Positions 1 through 13,204 of a stretch of 64,000 bases of DNA are shown piece after piece (positions within the stretch are counted from its first letter, which is position 1; each line of letters begins with the position of its first letter). Location: the NCBI GenBank assembly GCA_001414485.1, contig LLEY01000009.1, forward strand, positions 372,001-436,000, read 5' to 3'. A model generated the notes under the pieces. The model was not told where the DNA came from. It worked only from the letters and a program-made list of their open reading frames with translations, and made no database searches. The stretch is from Calycina herbarum. Lineage: Eukaryota; Ascomycota; Leotiomycetes; Helotiales; Pezizellaceae. The translations under genes and the position numbers were made by a program.

Positions 1-954
1 GATACAGACACAAGGATCCATTGTGGTCCAGAGCAAGACCCGAGCCATTGTGAAGGTGATATCGTGTTTGTAGGCATTGAGGAAGGCGCGCATGCGGAGA
101 ATGGCTACTGCTGTGTTGCTGATTTCGTTAGTTCCGGACGTCAAGAGAGGAGGGGAGAAGTACAAAATTCCTAGTGAAAACATGGCGATGATTCCCAACT
201 TTCTTCTTAAACCAATTCGCATACCCAATATATAGGGGACGGGTAGGCCCATCAGTAAAATATCTGTTGAGATATTCACAGCTCCGATTGCAATGTATAA
301 TTCTCGAGCATGAAGACAGTATCCCTTTTGTTTCATATCCCAGTTTTTTGAGAACGGCATGCATATGAATATCGTTTCGAGGATGACGGTTAGTCCCCAT
401 AATATGATAATCAAGGAGATAGCGTATGCTGAGAGCCGGAAACTGCGTAGTGAACCGAAAAGTCTGAAATAGAAGGACATGATTGACATTTTCGCCAGGA
501 CTACTTCGATGCCGTATAGTGGTCTGACAGCCACAATTATCTGTGATACAGTTAATTATCCAGTAAGCTGTCCATTAATTGGGTAGGTATACTTTGAGCA
601 GTTTGACAATGTCTTTACGTCGGACATTTTTAGCATGTCGGCCTATTCCACCGACGATAACCCCTGCAGGATTTAGAAAGTTATTGAGAAGGTTGACGGA
701 GGTTCATACCAGCAGTGTAAAGTCCCACACTAGCGAATAATAGGAACTGAAAGCACTTAGCAACTACCCTCATAGAGATTCGGACATTGACTTACTAATG
801 CTGCCACGATGAGATAGTCTTCCGAGACCAACCTCGCTTTCCGCAGCCATTTCGACTGGAATCTTAGAATCGTTGTCAAGACAGCAATGACCGTACAAGT
901 GTAAACCACAAGAAGAGGATTCCTTGCGTTTCCCGCACCCAGGTCATAAGTCAT
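1..954 (-). CDS. Rhodopsin-like (PTH11-type) integral membrane protein, cut by the left edge
   Basis: This is a multi-pass membrane protein of the large fungal family annotated as rhodopsin-domain integral membrane proteins, with PTH11-like topology. The molecular function of the family is mostly unknown. Exons on the minus strand are 954-796, 746-710, 663-593 and 540 to beyond base 1. Introns start GTAAGT, GTATGA and GTATAC, end in AG and keep frame throughout. Visible family landmarks are SEDYLIVAAL after the first membrane segment, GGIGRHAKNV in the first loop, LAKMSIMSFYFRLFG in the third segment, and the cysteine-bearing CMPFSKNWDMKQKGYC loop before STDILLMGLPVPYI. An in-frame ATG lies nine codons upstream at 981. 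I preferred 954 because MTYDLGAGN is closer to the usual start. The C-terminus is missing. A broken paralogue lies at about 30.19-31.5 kb. Confidence 0.82.
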
Positions 955-981
955 GATCAAGAGTTCCAGACATTGATACAA

Positions 982-3016
982 TTATTTCCAAAAGCTTTGG
1001 TAAAACTTCCACATGGAGATGAAAGAAAGATATCCACAAAAGAGAAATTGTCCCCGCAATTGAAGTGGATATGTACAGAAGGTAAGTCCTTTACCCGAGG
1101 AGGATGATGGCACAGTTGAAGATGGCGGCGGCACAGGGTCTTGAAAAGACACACCACAAGTGCGAGCTGACACTACCGAGAAAATATCCCAGGAACGCCG
1201 AGTAGCTTTTGACTCCGCGATTGGATGCCCAAACTATGGCTTCGGCACCTGCATGGAGATTCGACGAAATATCGATCTTTGCATAGTAAAAATGCATATA
1301 TTGGAACCGCATTGGGGGGGGGGGATACACCTTTCCAGCTGCCCGGATCTCCCACAAATAATTGTTTCGCGGTGACATGGTTGCCGGTGGGTAGTACCAG
1401 TGGAATGAAGTACGCATTGTATAAGAGGGAGAAAATTCTCGATATAAACCATGAAAAAAACCCTCGAAAATGGAAAGGAACTCTGGATACAGAAACGTAA
1501 CCTCGTAAAAATATTTAAAATGGGTGTGGGTGGCAGTACGAGCGCCACCACGCCGTAACTCGACAATTTCCACATGGAATTTACCGTGAGCAACCCAAGT
1601 CGATAAAATCTTGTTGAAGTTGAACAGAAAATGACGCTAGGATAACGCAAGTGTTAATCAATACACGGTGATCGATTTGTATGTAGTATTGAATAAGCAA
1701 AAAACTTGCTGAACCTCTAAGCTTGCTTGCATCGGCAGATATTGTCGTGGGGCCATTACAGTGTATTGTCACAAGAACTTGAGAATGACATCGATAAATT
1801 GGTACAAAATAATATAAGAAAGCTCGAGAATGGGAAGAAGAGATATTTCTCCGTCTCATCATACGACGGAAAGGTTTTGAGCCTGACTTCAGGCTGACGG
1901 ACGCGCAAGACGATGCCGTAACCCCGCAATGCCAGACAAGAAGGATGTTTGGCGGGCTAAAAAGGATGACGAGGGGCACTTTCCAAAGGACTGTTTGCTT
2001 CTTGCACAATCCGCATGCCTGTGGTGGTTTAGAGATACCCAATAAGAACGAAATCCGAGAAAGCGAATCGGGTATTGGTTGACGGAACCGACGAAAGGTG
2101 GTGTGTGTAGAAGCTCTCGTTCCCAGCGTCCAACCGTATGTATGACACTACGCGCTCCTCGGCTTTTGGTGTTCAATGTTGGTGTTGGTGTTGGTGTTGG
2201 TTGCATGACGGGAAAATAAAAATGAGTTGATAGATAACCGGAAACCTGCCATCTCTTGTCATGTTTGAGGTTTGTGGTGTTGAAGTGTGTCCTACCTAGT
2301 TTACCTGTCCTCCACGTAATATTGCTAGGTATCCTAATTTACAGCACCTAAGGAACAAAATCTGCCCAGAAAGCTGGAATTTAAGTGAAATCAACCCTTT
2401 CTTAGCCCAACTATCTCAAACAACCTGTACCAATAGCCGATTTTATATGCACAATCAAAAAGAGCCTTCGGCAAATTAGGCTAATCATAGGAGTAGGAGT
2501 GTTGGAAAGATAAAACTCACAATCCAAAGTGGAAAGAGCTAATGCGTGCCCGGAGTTCCAACCCAACCGATGGACCAACTCCATCTTACTGCATTATTTG
2601 TATTGTTGATAGGCTCATCCTCAAATGAAATGTGTTGTCACTCCGTACCTGTTTATGTTTTTGCTGAGATCTGGGTTGAACCTTGATAAGACAGACGTCA
2701 CTGCTGTTCGCTTGGCGGCTTATTTACAGGGGGGGGGGCAGCTGGAACCTAGCGTCCAAGTCCAGCCAGACGGGAAACGGAAACGGAAGACACAGAATCC
2801 CTCAGTCAGCAGAAACATTTCGAGACTCAGATGCCCATTGATTCACCTCCTCCCAACTTTCCTACATGATACTCGTACCCTCTCAAGTCTCACCTCACTT
2901 GTCGAGTCTCCCAGCGCTACCGTGTCAACACCACCGAGCATCAATCTCCAGCCCCTGGCCCGTCGCCCATCCATTGAGCGAACCAGGCAGATCAAGGCTC
3001 CGGAGAGACACGGAAA
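982..3016. other. Intergenic stretch without a supported gene
   Basis: I see no gene I can support here. Minus-strand open frames between about 1091 and 1650 contain hydrophobic stretches, but no single frame runs through, an 11-base G run at 1314-1324 lies in the middle, and no family is recognisable. They may be a decayed membrane-protein gene. A short hexanucleotide microsatellite, (GTTGGT)n, lies at about 2178-2202. The right half is the probable promoter and 5' leader of EFR3. Confidence 0.4.
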
Positions 3017-6000
3017 ATGATCTCGATACGGGAAAAATGTCGCCCGAAACACCAAGTACTTATTCTAAAGTGCTATCCCAGGACGACCAAGGGCGCAGTT
3101 GATGTCAAGCCCAATTCCAGTGAACTCAGCTACCTCCTTTACTATGCGACGACGCGACGGAGCAAGGTGCAGAAAGTTGGTGCCTTCTTGGAGAAGAAGA
3201 CAGCCAGTGATGTTTGGCGAGCAAGAATAGGGTGTGTAGAGAAGGAATATACTGCTTGCATCCATAATCGTGGACCTGCTAACCAGGCCGATTTATAGAA
3301 ATGTTCAAGTCACCCTCCAAATCTTGGAGGGCATGATCGAAAAGGCTCCCCGAGACCTCCCACTCTATGCGAATTATGTCCTCAAGATTCTCGTCATCAT
3401 ACTGCGATCGCGCGATATTACCATGGTCGAATCCTCACTCCCGACCTTTAAAGCATTCTGTGATCACCACGATGGTGCCTCTCTTTCGGCTGACCAGGAA
3501 TACCTACACCAATACGAGGAAATTGTCAAAATATACTCCTCCTTTGCCGCACCAAACCCACCACCGACGAAGCCTCCGATCAGTGCACCAGTTGCCATAC
3601 GATGGAGAAATGTGGGGTTACAGGCAATCAATAGTGTGGCATCCTCAGAAGCGTTGGCCTCCCTAGCCGGGAAACAGCTGAATGTGATAATACCGATGGT
3701 GTTGGAAAATCTCTGGACGGATAACGAGGAATTGGTGGGGATTTTGGAGACAAGGGTTCAGCAAGAAGTGAAGACTGATGTGGAGAAGACATTATTGAAG
3801 AGAAGAATCAGTAATGCTACGGTACAGACGGTTGATACCACTGCTGAGAATAATGCTGCCGCTCTTTCTGCCACAACCGCCGATGCAGACAAACTTGCAG
3901 AGGAAAACATCGGCGTTTTAGCTATGCAATGTTTAAAACAAATCTTCATTGTACCCAACCGGACTCAGATACATGGAGCGACTACAGCCACTTTGTCTTT
4001 TATCGCTGAGCACGTTGCCCAAAGTGCGACGAATGAGAAGGCAGATGGGAATCGCTACTGTGGCTGGGCAACTAGAATATTCGAAATGATCGCCCAATGG
4101 ACTCCGGTCCAGGATCGATATGTCATTTTGGTCACTGCGATGGATGATTTGGTGCGAAGCCCGGTGGTGGAGGAGCGCCTACAAGAGCAATTGGTTCTTG
4201 CGACAATGATAGATTCGCTATTGAAATCGGAAACGATCAATCTCATTGGCTTGAGTGTGATGGACGTTTTGCTTGGCCTGATAAAGCATGTGGTGAAGCT
4301 CCTTCAGTTGAGCGGAAATCCCCTTGAATCTACCAAAACCGGCAAAAGAGACTCGCCTGAGCTGGGCGTGTCAAAACCGAGTCCTTTAAGAAGAGAACTT
4401 TTGGCACGTCTCCAAAATTGCGTTGGTCATTTGGCCACACATGTTTACTATGGCGATCAAATATCCGACATGGTCTCTGCACTTCTTATGCGATTAAAAC
4501 CTTCGCCATCTTCAACTGCCACTACGATTGCCTCGATTGAAAACCCTAACCCTGCTTCTTTGGGCTCTGTAAATGATTTACTCGACGATACCAGGACTGA
4601 CGGGTTCTTTTTGTTTGGTACTGCTAAGGTTAAAGCTTTGGAGGCCATCAAGGCAATTCTTCTTGTTGCAAGCCACCGGAAAAATGTTGTTGGTGGAGCA
4701 AGTCTAGGGCGAAGCCCGGTTCCCATCAAAGTCTGGGAAGGTACCCAATGGCTACTGAGAGATAACGATATCAGAGTGAGAAAGGCCTACATTGATGCAT
4801 TCTCAACTTGGCTAGAGACCGAGACCACAAAAGCTCATCTCCGTGTACCGGATGAGAAGCCAAAATTGTCACCGAAACTCTCACCTCGGAATGGACAGAA
4901 CAATTCTTCCACAAAGCTCTCAAAGCGCGTGGTATCCAACGCATCCCAGAAGGAGAAAACTAGTCATCCACCAAGGACTACTTTCCTGGAGCTCCTCCAT
5001 CTCGCAATCTACGAAAACTCTCTTCAGTTTGTTGATAGCGAATCGGATTTCGTTCTATTGCATTTCTTGCTTGCCAATCTCGTCAAGAAACTAGGGGTGA
5101 ACGCCGTTAAAAGTGGACTGCCTATGATTTACCGACTTCAGGAGGACATTTTAGAGGCAGAAACACCTCTAGCAAAAATAAGAATGGGAAGTCTCTGCCA
5201 CGGGTACTTCTGGATATTGAGCGAGCTGTTTGATTTTGATGCATCTCCTGTGGGCCAAGTGATTCATGAAGAAATACATCGACGACGAAGTAAGATGTTC
5301 TGGGTCGATAGGATTTGTCTACCGCCAGTCACTATCAGTAAAATCGGGACTCCTGGAACGAGCACACCAGAACAAGCACTTCCTATGGAGAAGGTAGAGT
5401 CTGAAGGCCTCACTCCTTTTGATGATCGATTTGAAATGGTGAAACTCATCTCACTTTCCTATGCAGAATCCTTGACGGTATCACCAGCAATCAGTCCTCC
5501 AACTTCACCTGGTCGGTCGTTTACCAACCCAATACTTAACACCAGCCCTTCTGCTATACGAGATGTTCAATTACCAGAGAAGGCCAAAGACCAGATGATG
5601 TCAGAGTGGAACAAGGAGGAAGTTATTGCTCTTGCCCAGGAAGGAAGCAAGTCTGTCTCCCTCAATGGATCAAAATCTGGTACAAATGCGACTCGACACC
5701 GAAAATACCTTGCCGTCAACGGTGATATGAATACTGGGGGGACTAATAGTCGAACACAATCACCTCCTGGTGGCATCTTAACTCATCACCAACACCGCAA
5801 GCCGGATACTTCGTATGGACTTCTTGGTGGTCTTTCTGGGCTGCACAATCTCAGGAAAGGAAGCGGAAATTCAGGGTCGCCTGCAAGTGACTCAAGTCGC
5901 AATTCCGTCACAAGGGTAGACCATCTCAAGAAAATTCTCTCTGGTCAAGCAGACGCTCCACCAAGAACCCGAGGAGCTGGAGCTGCATACAGCGACGCCA

Positions 6001-6491
6001 GTAGCTCAAGCATGGTTAGCTACGACTTTACCGCGTCTGATGTTTCTTACAACCCCGGCGCGGGGAATCAAAACGATCCTATGGAGCGGTCAGTCTCTCT
6101 GCGTGAACCAAACAGGAAATCAAGATCCAAATCTAGGGACAGAGTTGTTTCTGGTGGGGACCATCAACGACCAGCTACATCTCACCCTACCACAGTCAGA
6201 ACAGATCCCAATCTTCATTTCGACGGGCAGGATTTGGATTCGGTACCTCCGGTTCCACCTCTTCCATCTTCACTTACGGGAGATGGCACATCTGTTCATG
6301 ATCATGCATTCGCAAACATAACGCCGAAAAAGGGACAGCAAAACAATGACGACGCCAAGCCAAGAGGGACGAGTTATGGGAGTGGAATATGGGGAGAGGA
6401 GCCAGCTACAGTAGATCTAGAAAGTCTGCTTCGAGCGATCGACACGACGGCGGGGCAGAAAGGGAATGTATCTTTAAACCCGCCTTATTGA
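3017..6491 (+). CDS. efr3: EFR3 family protein (plasma-membrane scaffold for PI4-kinase)
   Basis: In yeast and animals EFR3 anchors the type III PI4-kinase Stt4/PI4KA complex to the plasma membrane and so supports PI4P synthesis. Two exons, 3017-3231 and 3299-6491, are joined through a 67-nt GT-AG intron with a CTAAC branch site and encode 1135 residues. The N-terminus carries the conserved CRPKHQVLILKCYPR block, then SSELSYLLYYATTRRSK and FLEKKTASDVWRARIG. Across the intron it continues as NVQVTLQILEGMIEKAPRDL, typical of the family's helical-repeat N-terminal domain. Joining the exons restores this conserved junction, which fixes the splice site. The last 400 residues or so are low-complexity, rich in Ser, Asn and Gly with basic patches, as usual for a disordered fungal EFR3 tail. 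The length fits fungal homologues. The ATG at 3017 is the only one that fits the conserved start. Confidence 0.9.
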
Positions 6492-8229
6492 ACATATGGT
6501 ACATACGATTGCACATACGGGATTGGGATTCAATGGGAAATGTACTTGTATCTTTTATAGATTGGGAGCGGGTGGCGCTTTTGGGATGGCGTACTTTGTT
6601 ACGGGATGGCGTTGCATTACATTTTGATGATTAAGCGTTGTAAATTTTGGAAAAGAATTATAATAATTATGGTTATGGTTATGGTTAATTTGTTTCCTTT
6701 CTCTCTATATATTTCTCTCAGATACCATACTTTGAGCTGTCAGTCCGAGTTCAAAGACCGGCCCAAGAGCCTGCTGAGTCACCCCACGTTTTCTTTTCCG
6801 GGAGGCCGGATCCAACTAGGCCTCCTCATGAACTAACTTATTTTATTATTCAACGTCGAGGCGCGTTCTTGAAAACGGTATCCAGCCCTATAACGAGTTA
6901 CAAGAATCCCATTCGCCGGAGCACGATTTGTGGTCCGCACGAAATGCGAACCACGCTTCCAAGGTTTTCCTGCAGCCTGTCATGCAGCCCTCAGCGCGAG
7001 TGCGCCGGCGCCGAAGGGGCCATCGGCCAGTCACAGGAAGGGAGGAGCGAGAGTCCTGAAAGTCCTGCATATTTTTGGTGATTTTTGAGCGGAGTCCTGC
7101 GACTTGTGAGGACTGGTGAGGCGGATGGAGATAGCCTTGAGGACTTGAGGTCGTTGTTTTATGATTGTTCGATTGTGGATTGCGAATTTGATTGCGCGTT
7201 CTTCTTTGCTTCGTTCTTGTCATTGTTTTTAGGTTGGTTGAGACGATTGAGAGGGGTACCCCTCCCCCTGCTGGATTACCATTGGATCCAAGCTGGATTA
7301 CCTATGAATTGGATTCAATTCGAGTTTGGTTTTGCTGCTGATTACTACTATAACTGTATATCAACCTGTATCAATCATTCACGACAGCATCTAACTCTCG
7401 TTGCCCTAAAGAGTTTACCGGTATTCAATTCCAAGGCAACTGGTAGGAGTCCTTGACAGTATGCTTAGGACTCGTTCTGCACGTCGCAATGATTGCATCA
7501 CAACCGCGACTTTGGTGTTTTAATATGAAGACTCTCCCACTCCCAAGAAGATTCGGCAGTTTAGTAGTCGGGCGTTTGTCACAAATACCGTATTTTCTTT
7601 GAAGATTCTAGTTGAGGCGTACACTGCCTCACAGTCTGCCCCGCGATGGTTCTCGCTTCTGGCTGGCCAAGGAGGAACGAGGCAACCATTCTTTGCCCGC
7701 CTTGATTCAGCTGGCTTGCACACCTCTTCACCCCCAAGAAAGGCCACTGGCAGGACGGCGTACGATTCGACGATTGTCTATCACCCCACCTATTGGACAA
7801 TCCGGATCAGCAGAAATCCGAAGAGGTTAGCCCCGACCGACTCGGTGAACGAGGCTCAGGCTTACCACTTTCTCCACCCCACTACACCCCCAAACCCTGG
7901 AACCCCAACCCTCTTCTCTCTCTCCTTCCCCAAACTCAGTGCTGTACGTAGCATACCATACCTACCCGTACCCCAAATCTCAACCTCTGTCGAGTGGCTT
8001 TGCCTTGTGGGGAGTCCTGGAGCACTGAACCAAGTCCTGACACCTCGTATGACGCTGCGTCTTTCTCATCATCAGGAATTCATAACATTTTGACTCATGA
8101 CTTATATCGCCATCAGTGGAAACATGGAACCCCATTTCGTCCCATTTGCTTGAATCATATCGTTGTTTGTTTGTAGCGCTCCCTCCACACTGAACGCCAC
8201 ACCCCCCGGTTCCTGAGTAGTCAGTCACC
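6492..8229. other. Intergenic region, EFR3 3' flank and C2H2-gene promoter
   Basis: There is no supported gene. Bases 6650-6690 hold a short TTATGG/TTATAAT-rich stretch, presumably EFR3 3' UTR. Pyrimidine-rich tracts at about 7870-7940 resemble a fungal promoter or 5' leader for the downstream zinc-finger gene. Open frames in 7600-8100 exist on both strands but show no family resemblance or plausible splice continuation. Confidence 0.4.
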
Positions 8230-11200
8230 ATGTCGTTCCTAAGCAAGCGGAGTCGAAGCCAGAGATCCTTCATACGTGGGAGCGAAGAGCTCACAGTAAG
8301 GAGGGTCGAAACAAATGATGAGATACAATGTCGTAACGATACGCTCCCGGCGGGGAGCTCGGTGCCTCCCAACCTGAATGCGACCGACTTTGCGCTTTTC
8401 GATTCTTGCGTGTAAGATATCGTGATGTCTCGAGAGGTGTATTTCTAACTCAGGTGTAGCCGTCGCAAATCATCCAAACACAGCTCATCGCATCTGCGTT
8501 TCCTGGCATGGGTTGCATACACCCGAAAGTTCACAGATGAACCTATTACTCAGGAGGAAAGAAGGACATGCCCTCTACTATGGTGCCGCGCGGTCTTCGA
8601 GGACCAGGAGGCAATGCTTCAACACGTTTGGGATTGCGAACATTTATCAAAGGGACTTTACTGGTGCTTTCATTGCCAGAAACCGGAACGAGTAGGATCT
8701 TTTCAATGCAAGAGATGTCAAGGAACCCCCTCGAAGACGGATAGAATTGCGACTGTCGCAAAGAGAATCTTTTCCAAATTGGGATCGAAGCATCACAGAA
8801 CACCAAAGACATCGGAACCAGAACCCGAACCAGATATGACCGTCGCGAAGTATCCCGAGATTTCGAAAACTTTAGAAAACCACCCAGACTTCCCAACAAT
8901 GTATGACGCCGGTCCAGCTGGAGATTATAGCTCGCAGGAGCTTCCACGTACCACTGGCATGTTAGGATCTGGTGCAGACTGGACGACGAGAGTATCGCAA
9001 GAATTACCCGATACTCAAATTTGTGAGATGATTGGATCTGAATGTCCTATGGAGCTCAGCACCGGCGCAGAGGATAGTTGGTTGCTCCAAAGCTATCAAG
9101 CAAGTCAAGACAATTGGTTTACATCAGACCTTCCATCGGGCTCAAAAGACATGAACCCAACTCCAAAAAGTCGTGGAAGTCTCGACCTTCTCCCTCCTCT
9201 AAATACCCAATTGCCCCGTCCGAATCAAGGTCGAGTATACTCGGATTTTCACAACGACTGGACGGATGAGCCCATGTCTGCCACGATAGTGTCGCCATTG
9301 AGTGCGGATGGTCGTTGTGATGACCGATTTGCTTCCATCTTCCAGGAGATATCGCCCACCGATACGGATATGAGTGGAAATTCATTCCTAACAGACTCGG
9401 GATATACCAGTGCGACGGTAGCATCAACGTGGAGTAGTTCTTCATTGGCAAATTTCGAATTACATCCGGGTTTCAACGAGCCAAGGGGGAAGAAACGTTA
9501 TCGCGATGAGATTGAGAACCAGACGCATTCAATTGAGGAAGTCGTGTCGAGGAATAGTTCGATTAAGTCAACAAAGTCGGTCTCTCAACAACATCCTGAG
9601 GCGATCGAAGCTGTGAGCAGTACACATTCTCCAAGTAGATGTCCTAGTACAAAAAAGCCCAAGATGCAATCGCCACACTGGTCGAGTGCTGCAACCCTAA
9701 TTCAGTCATTTTCCGAGGTCTTAGATGCGCATATACGGCACACCAAGAGAATTCTTCGGGAAATGCCAGCTACGCCAATCACTACCGAGTTACTCGCTAT
9801 GTCTAGAACTTCAATGGTATCAATTGGTCTGGAAGCACTGGCGGGGATTATCGAAGGACGAAATCCGACAGCTATCGTTCAGGCTTTTGCGTTTACCCAT
9901 ATTGCTTACGCTTTTTCAATAGCCATTGATCATGACGAAATTAAGGTTCATACTCAAGAATGGTTTCAAGATTCCTTGTCGTGGGTTTCTGATCTTGGAT
10001 CTGAGAGGCAGCGAACAAGCTATGCTCAAATTGCAAAAGCTTTATGGCAACCTGTTGATTCGTTGAAGGAAGGTATCTTTCCACGACTGTTTTCTGCTGG
10101 CAATGAGAATAGGCTGTTCTTGGCTTGCAAGAGGTTCCTTGATGGTAAGTTATTCTCAAAATAGGATGGGTTATGCTAACAATTTGTAGTTCTTGAAAGC
10201 TTTGGCTCTTCTGATAAGGTTCCTTCGGATAGTGAGAAGATAGCAGCATGTCAAACAACATTTGCCAAATCTGCACAAAAACAGGTCATCGACGAGCTGA
10301 TCAAGACTGTAAGCATCGAAGCTTTTATTGAAGATGTGGTCAAGGTCGAGAAACGTTTAAATCGTGGTTACATAAAAAACGGTCGAGAATTGGAACTGGA
10401 ATTGATGTGTGCTGGAAAGGTAAGCCAAAAACCCCATTTTCAAATCCTGATCTTATATTGACATTCAGCAGCTTGCATCCCAATCTGAACTTGCCTACAC
10501 ACGGTTTCTATCACACGTGACCCATCTCTGCAACTCTCTCTATGGACCATCACCTATTCGAGAACGCGCAGTGTACCATATCCAAGATATCTCGCTTATC
10601 AAGAAGCTTCTTCCCGAAGAACTATATAATGAACAAAACGACGAGGAAGAAAGGGAATTCGAACTGGAACTAGAAGATGATCTACCTATTGGATTTGAGG
10701 TTGGTATGCTGGGAACTTGTGAAGATCAACTCCGAGGTGCGAACGGGTGTGTCCGACACGTGGATGAGGACTTTGAGGACGATTTGTAAGTCTCTAATTA
10801 GACTTCAGTTAATTTCAACTAACGTTTGGGCAGCTCTCATCTACAGGAGAACCTGATACATCCCCGCTCTCCCCTCCTCACGGTCCCAGTTCGACGATCA
10901 AAATCCGATCAAAAACGGCCTTCAAACTCTGAACCCTCCCGTTCCACTTCATCAACACAACCTAGTACCAATCGAAGACGTCCAAAAACGAACCCTACCT
11001 CTCATCCCTCCATCCCTCCACCCGAAAGAGAATCCGCCTACCTCTCCCCCGAATCCAATTCCTCCCCTAACCAACTCACCCCTTCAACACCCTCCCTTCC
11101 AAATTACCAATGCTCCCTCTGCGATTACATACCTGCGGGAGAAGAGAAATGGAAAGCTTCAAATCTGCGGAGACATAGGAGGACTCAACATGCGGCTGCG

Positions 11201-11443
11201 GATACGAAGGGAGCGCATGTATGTAAATGGCCTGGGTGTACGAAAAGTTTTACGAGGAGCGATAATTTGAGGAGTCATATGAGGGATAAGGGGCATGGGT
11301 TGAGTGTGAAGGGTGGTGATGAACCAGAAGAAGAGGAGGAGGAGGAAGAGGACGATAGTGATGGTGCGCCGCTGATTCGAGGGTCTAAGGGTGGGGATGG
11401 CGAGGAGAGAGGGAGTAAGAGGAGGAGACTGATGGGGAGGTGA
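8230..11443 (+). CDS. C2H2-type zinc-finger protein, probable nuclear regulator
   Basis: Five exons encode about 1007 residues: 8230-8411, 8460-10144, 10190-10419, 10469-10785 and 10834-11443. Introns are 45-49 nt and every junction keeps frame. The second acceptor could instead be 8453, which adds two codons. Near residues 90-130 there is a Cys/His segment, CPLLWCRAVFEDQEAMLQHV, followed by WCFHCQKPERVGSFQCKRCQ, a further Cys-rich zinc-binding-like block. The middle is Ser/Pro-rich and disordered. The C-terminal exon holds two C2H2 fingers, YQCSLCDY...LRRHRRTQH and HVCKWPGCTKSFTRSDNLRSH, then an acidic run of Glu and Asp and a terminal basic SKRRRLMGR that could be a nuclear signal. The layout fits a family of fungal C2H2 proteins with a conserved N-terminal Cys-rich region. 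DNA targets cannot be told from the sequence. Confidence 0.8.
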
Positions 11444-12600
11444 TTGAGAGAAGATTTGAGTCGACTTTCTCTTGGAGCGATATACATATAACGGCGTTCT
11501 GGGGACACATAATATTGTAATTGTGTATATACCATTTGCATTGGAGTTTTGGGGGAAACATTGGAAACGCAGGCATGCATCCAAGGGCCAAAGGCGGAGG
11601 GCAAAAACAAATAATGGATGGAGAGAGAGTTATGGTTATTGATACCCTGCATTGTAATATATCCCAGCAAGAGGAGTTGAGCTGATATTGAGAATAAAGA
11701 ACAAAATAATCTAAAGACGATGAAGGGTTTTTATATCTGATCGTGTGTCTTTCCGTGCGGAATTGGTCGGACTCGTCGTCATCTTAGCAGGGAAAGTCCT
11801 CAAGCAAGCAGCAGCTAGTAGCTGTACCTTGCGCTAGTAAGATGAGATGAGACGTTGGGATGAACTATAGGTATGATGAGATGAAAGTGAAAATAATGAG
11901 ACGAACAAAAAACATAAGATCAGATGATCAGACGATCCGTGATACGTAGCCTCTTTCCCCCTAGGATTAAGTAAGAAAGATTGCCTTCGTGACATTTGCG
12001 AAACGCAACTTACATGTAGCAGCATTATCTGGCTCCCCGAGCTAGTCGAGAACAACTCCTCGGATTATCATGGCTTTGATAGTGGAAAAAGTATCTGAAA
12101 CTCGCTGATCTGGCAGTTATACCTTTTCCAAGGCTATATTTTATATATTTCTAAGGTTATTAAATTTTTGAAAAAGTACTTTGATTTCCATATACTAGAC
12201 CATCGTTGCAGTCGTGTTCTTTAGAAATCACGAGTACATTGGTAGAAGGGCGGACACAAATGCCTTCGGGAAAGCGAGTAGTCGTGAAGGTCTAGCAGTA
12301 GAAACTATTCTGAAAGTAAATGCAAAAATTCAATTCATAGTACCTTCCTAAAAAGAATCTACATTATGAACGTATAAAAAGCTCACAGCTATCATCGTAA
12401 CGCCAATCATCGTCTGAGTGAGAATTGAAGGTCTTTGAATATATATATACTGAATCATGAAATAGACCCCGCAGGCAAATTGACTCGCTTCCTGAAGGGC
12501 TGTAAAGCGTGCCAAGCTTTCTTTGCGGCAGCCAAATAGCAGTAGGATATAGGTAGCCAAACCCCAACTTTCATATCAAAGTATAGCTCGACACAACGAC

Positions 12601-12978
12601 AGCGGAAAAAATATACCAAAAGTATAGATCGAAGCAGAAAGATCTGCGGGTTCAATCTACGCCAACGGATCGGTATTTCAATGTGTTGTCGTTGAGATAT
12701 CTAGCTTCAAGATCAGTGGTCGCGAACTGTTCGGGGCCCCCGAGATTTGTGCGATGTGCAACAAAAAAAGGGAAAGTCTAAAATTGGTTTAGCGTTAGAG
12801 GCTAGTGATTGTTAGGCAGTGTTTAATTGGCTTTGACTCTGGGGCTTCCGATGGCTCGCGGTGGGATAAATAAGTGGTGGGAATCGGTAGCGACATGGTC
12901 GAGTTTTATATGAGGTATAACTTAACCTAACGTGGGCGGAAAAATATATATAAAATATGGATCGAAGCAGAAGGAGTT
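12601..12978. repeat. Pair of imperfect direct repeats, about 40 bp
   Basis: Two copies share GCGGAAAAA, then a TATA-rich stretch, then ATGGATCGAAGCAGAA or its ATAGATCG variant. They lie at about 12601-12645 and 12935-12978, roughly 335 bp apart and in the same orientation. They could be remnants of an old duplication or short mobile element. No terminal structure is visible. Confidence 0.45.
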
Positions 12979-13204
12979 AGTTGAAACCCCCTCCACTAGC
13001 GACTCGTTATTCGAAGGCGTTGTTGTTGTGGTTTTTGAGTGCGAAGTCGGTTGTGTCGTAGTTATCAAGCTGCGACTCTGCGAGCGGTCCAATCGGAGCT
13101 CCCAGGCCTGCCATCAAAGCAGAAGAGAGTGTAGACAATCACACCTCTCATAATATTAGGACATCATCTCCCTAGGATACGATTTACTCGCTATCTACTA
13201 CCTA

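Noticed and set aside
1091..1650. Overlapping minus-strand frames with hydrophobic stretches
   Set aside because: No frame is continuous, the G run at 1314-1324 would need editing, and I could not find family motifs. A decayed membrane-protein gene is possible but unsupported.
2625..3020. 131-codon plus frame before EFR3
   Set aside because: It ends at the EFR3 start, shows no homology and is best read as 5' leader.
11159..11670. Minus-strand frames over the end of the zinc-finger gene
   Set aside because: Antisense of the acidic and zinc-finger coding exon; Ser/Pro runs come from GAG/GAA repeats.
12590..12670. GGTTCAATC resembling a tRNA B box
   Set aside because: The flanking bases do not form a T stem and no acceptor or anticodon arm can be drawn.
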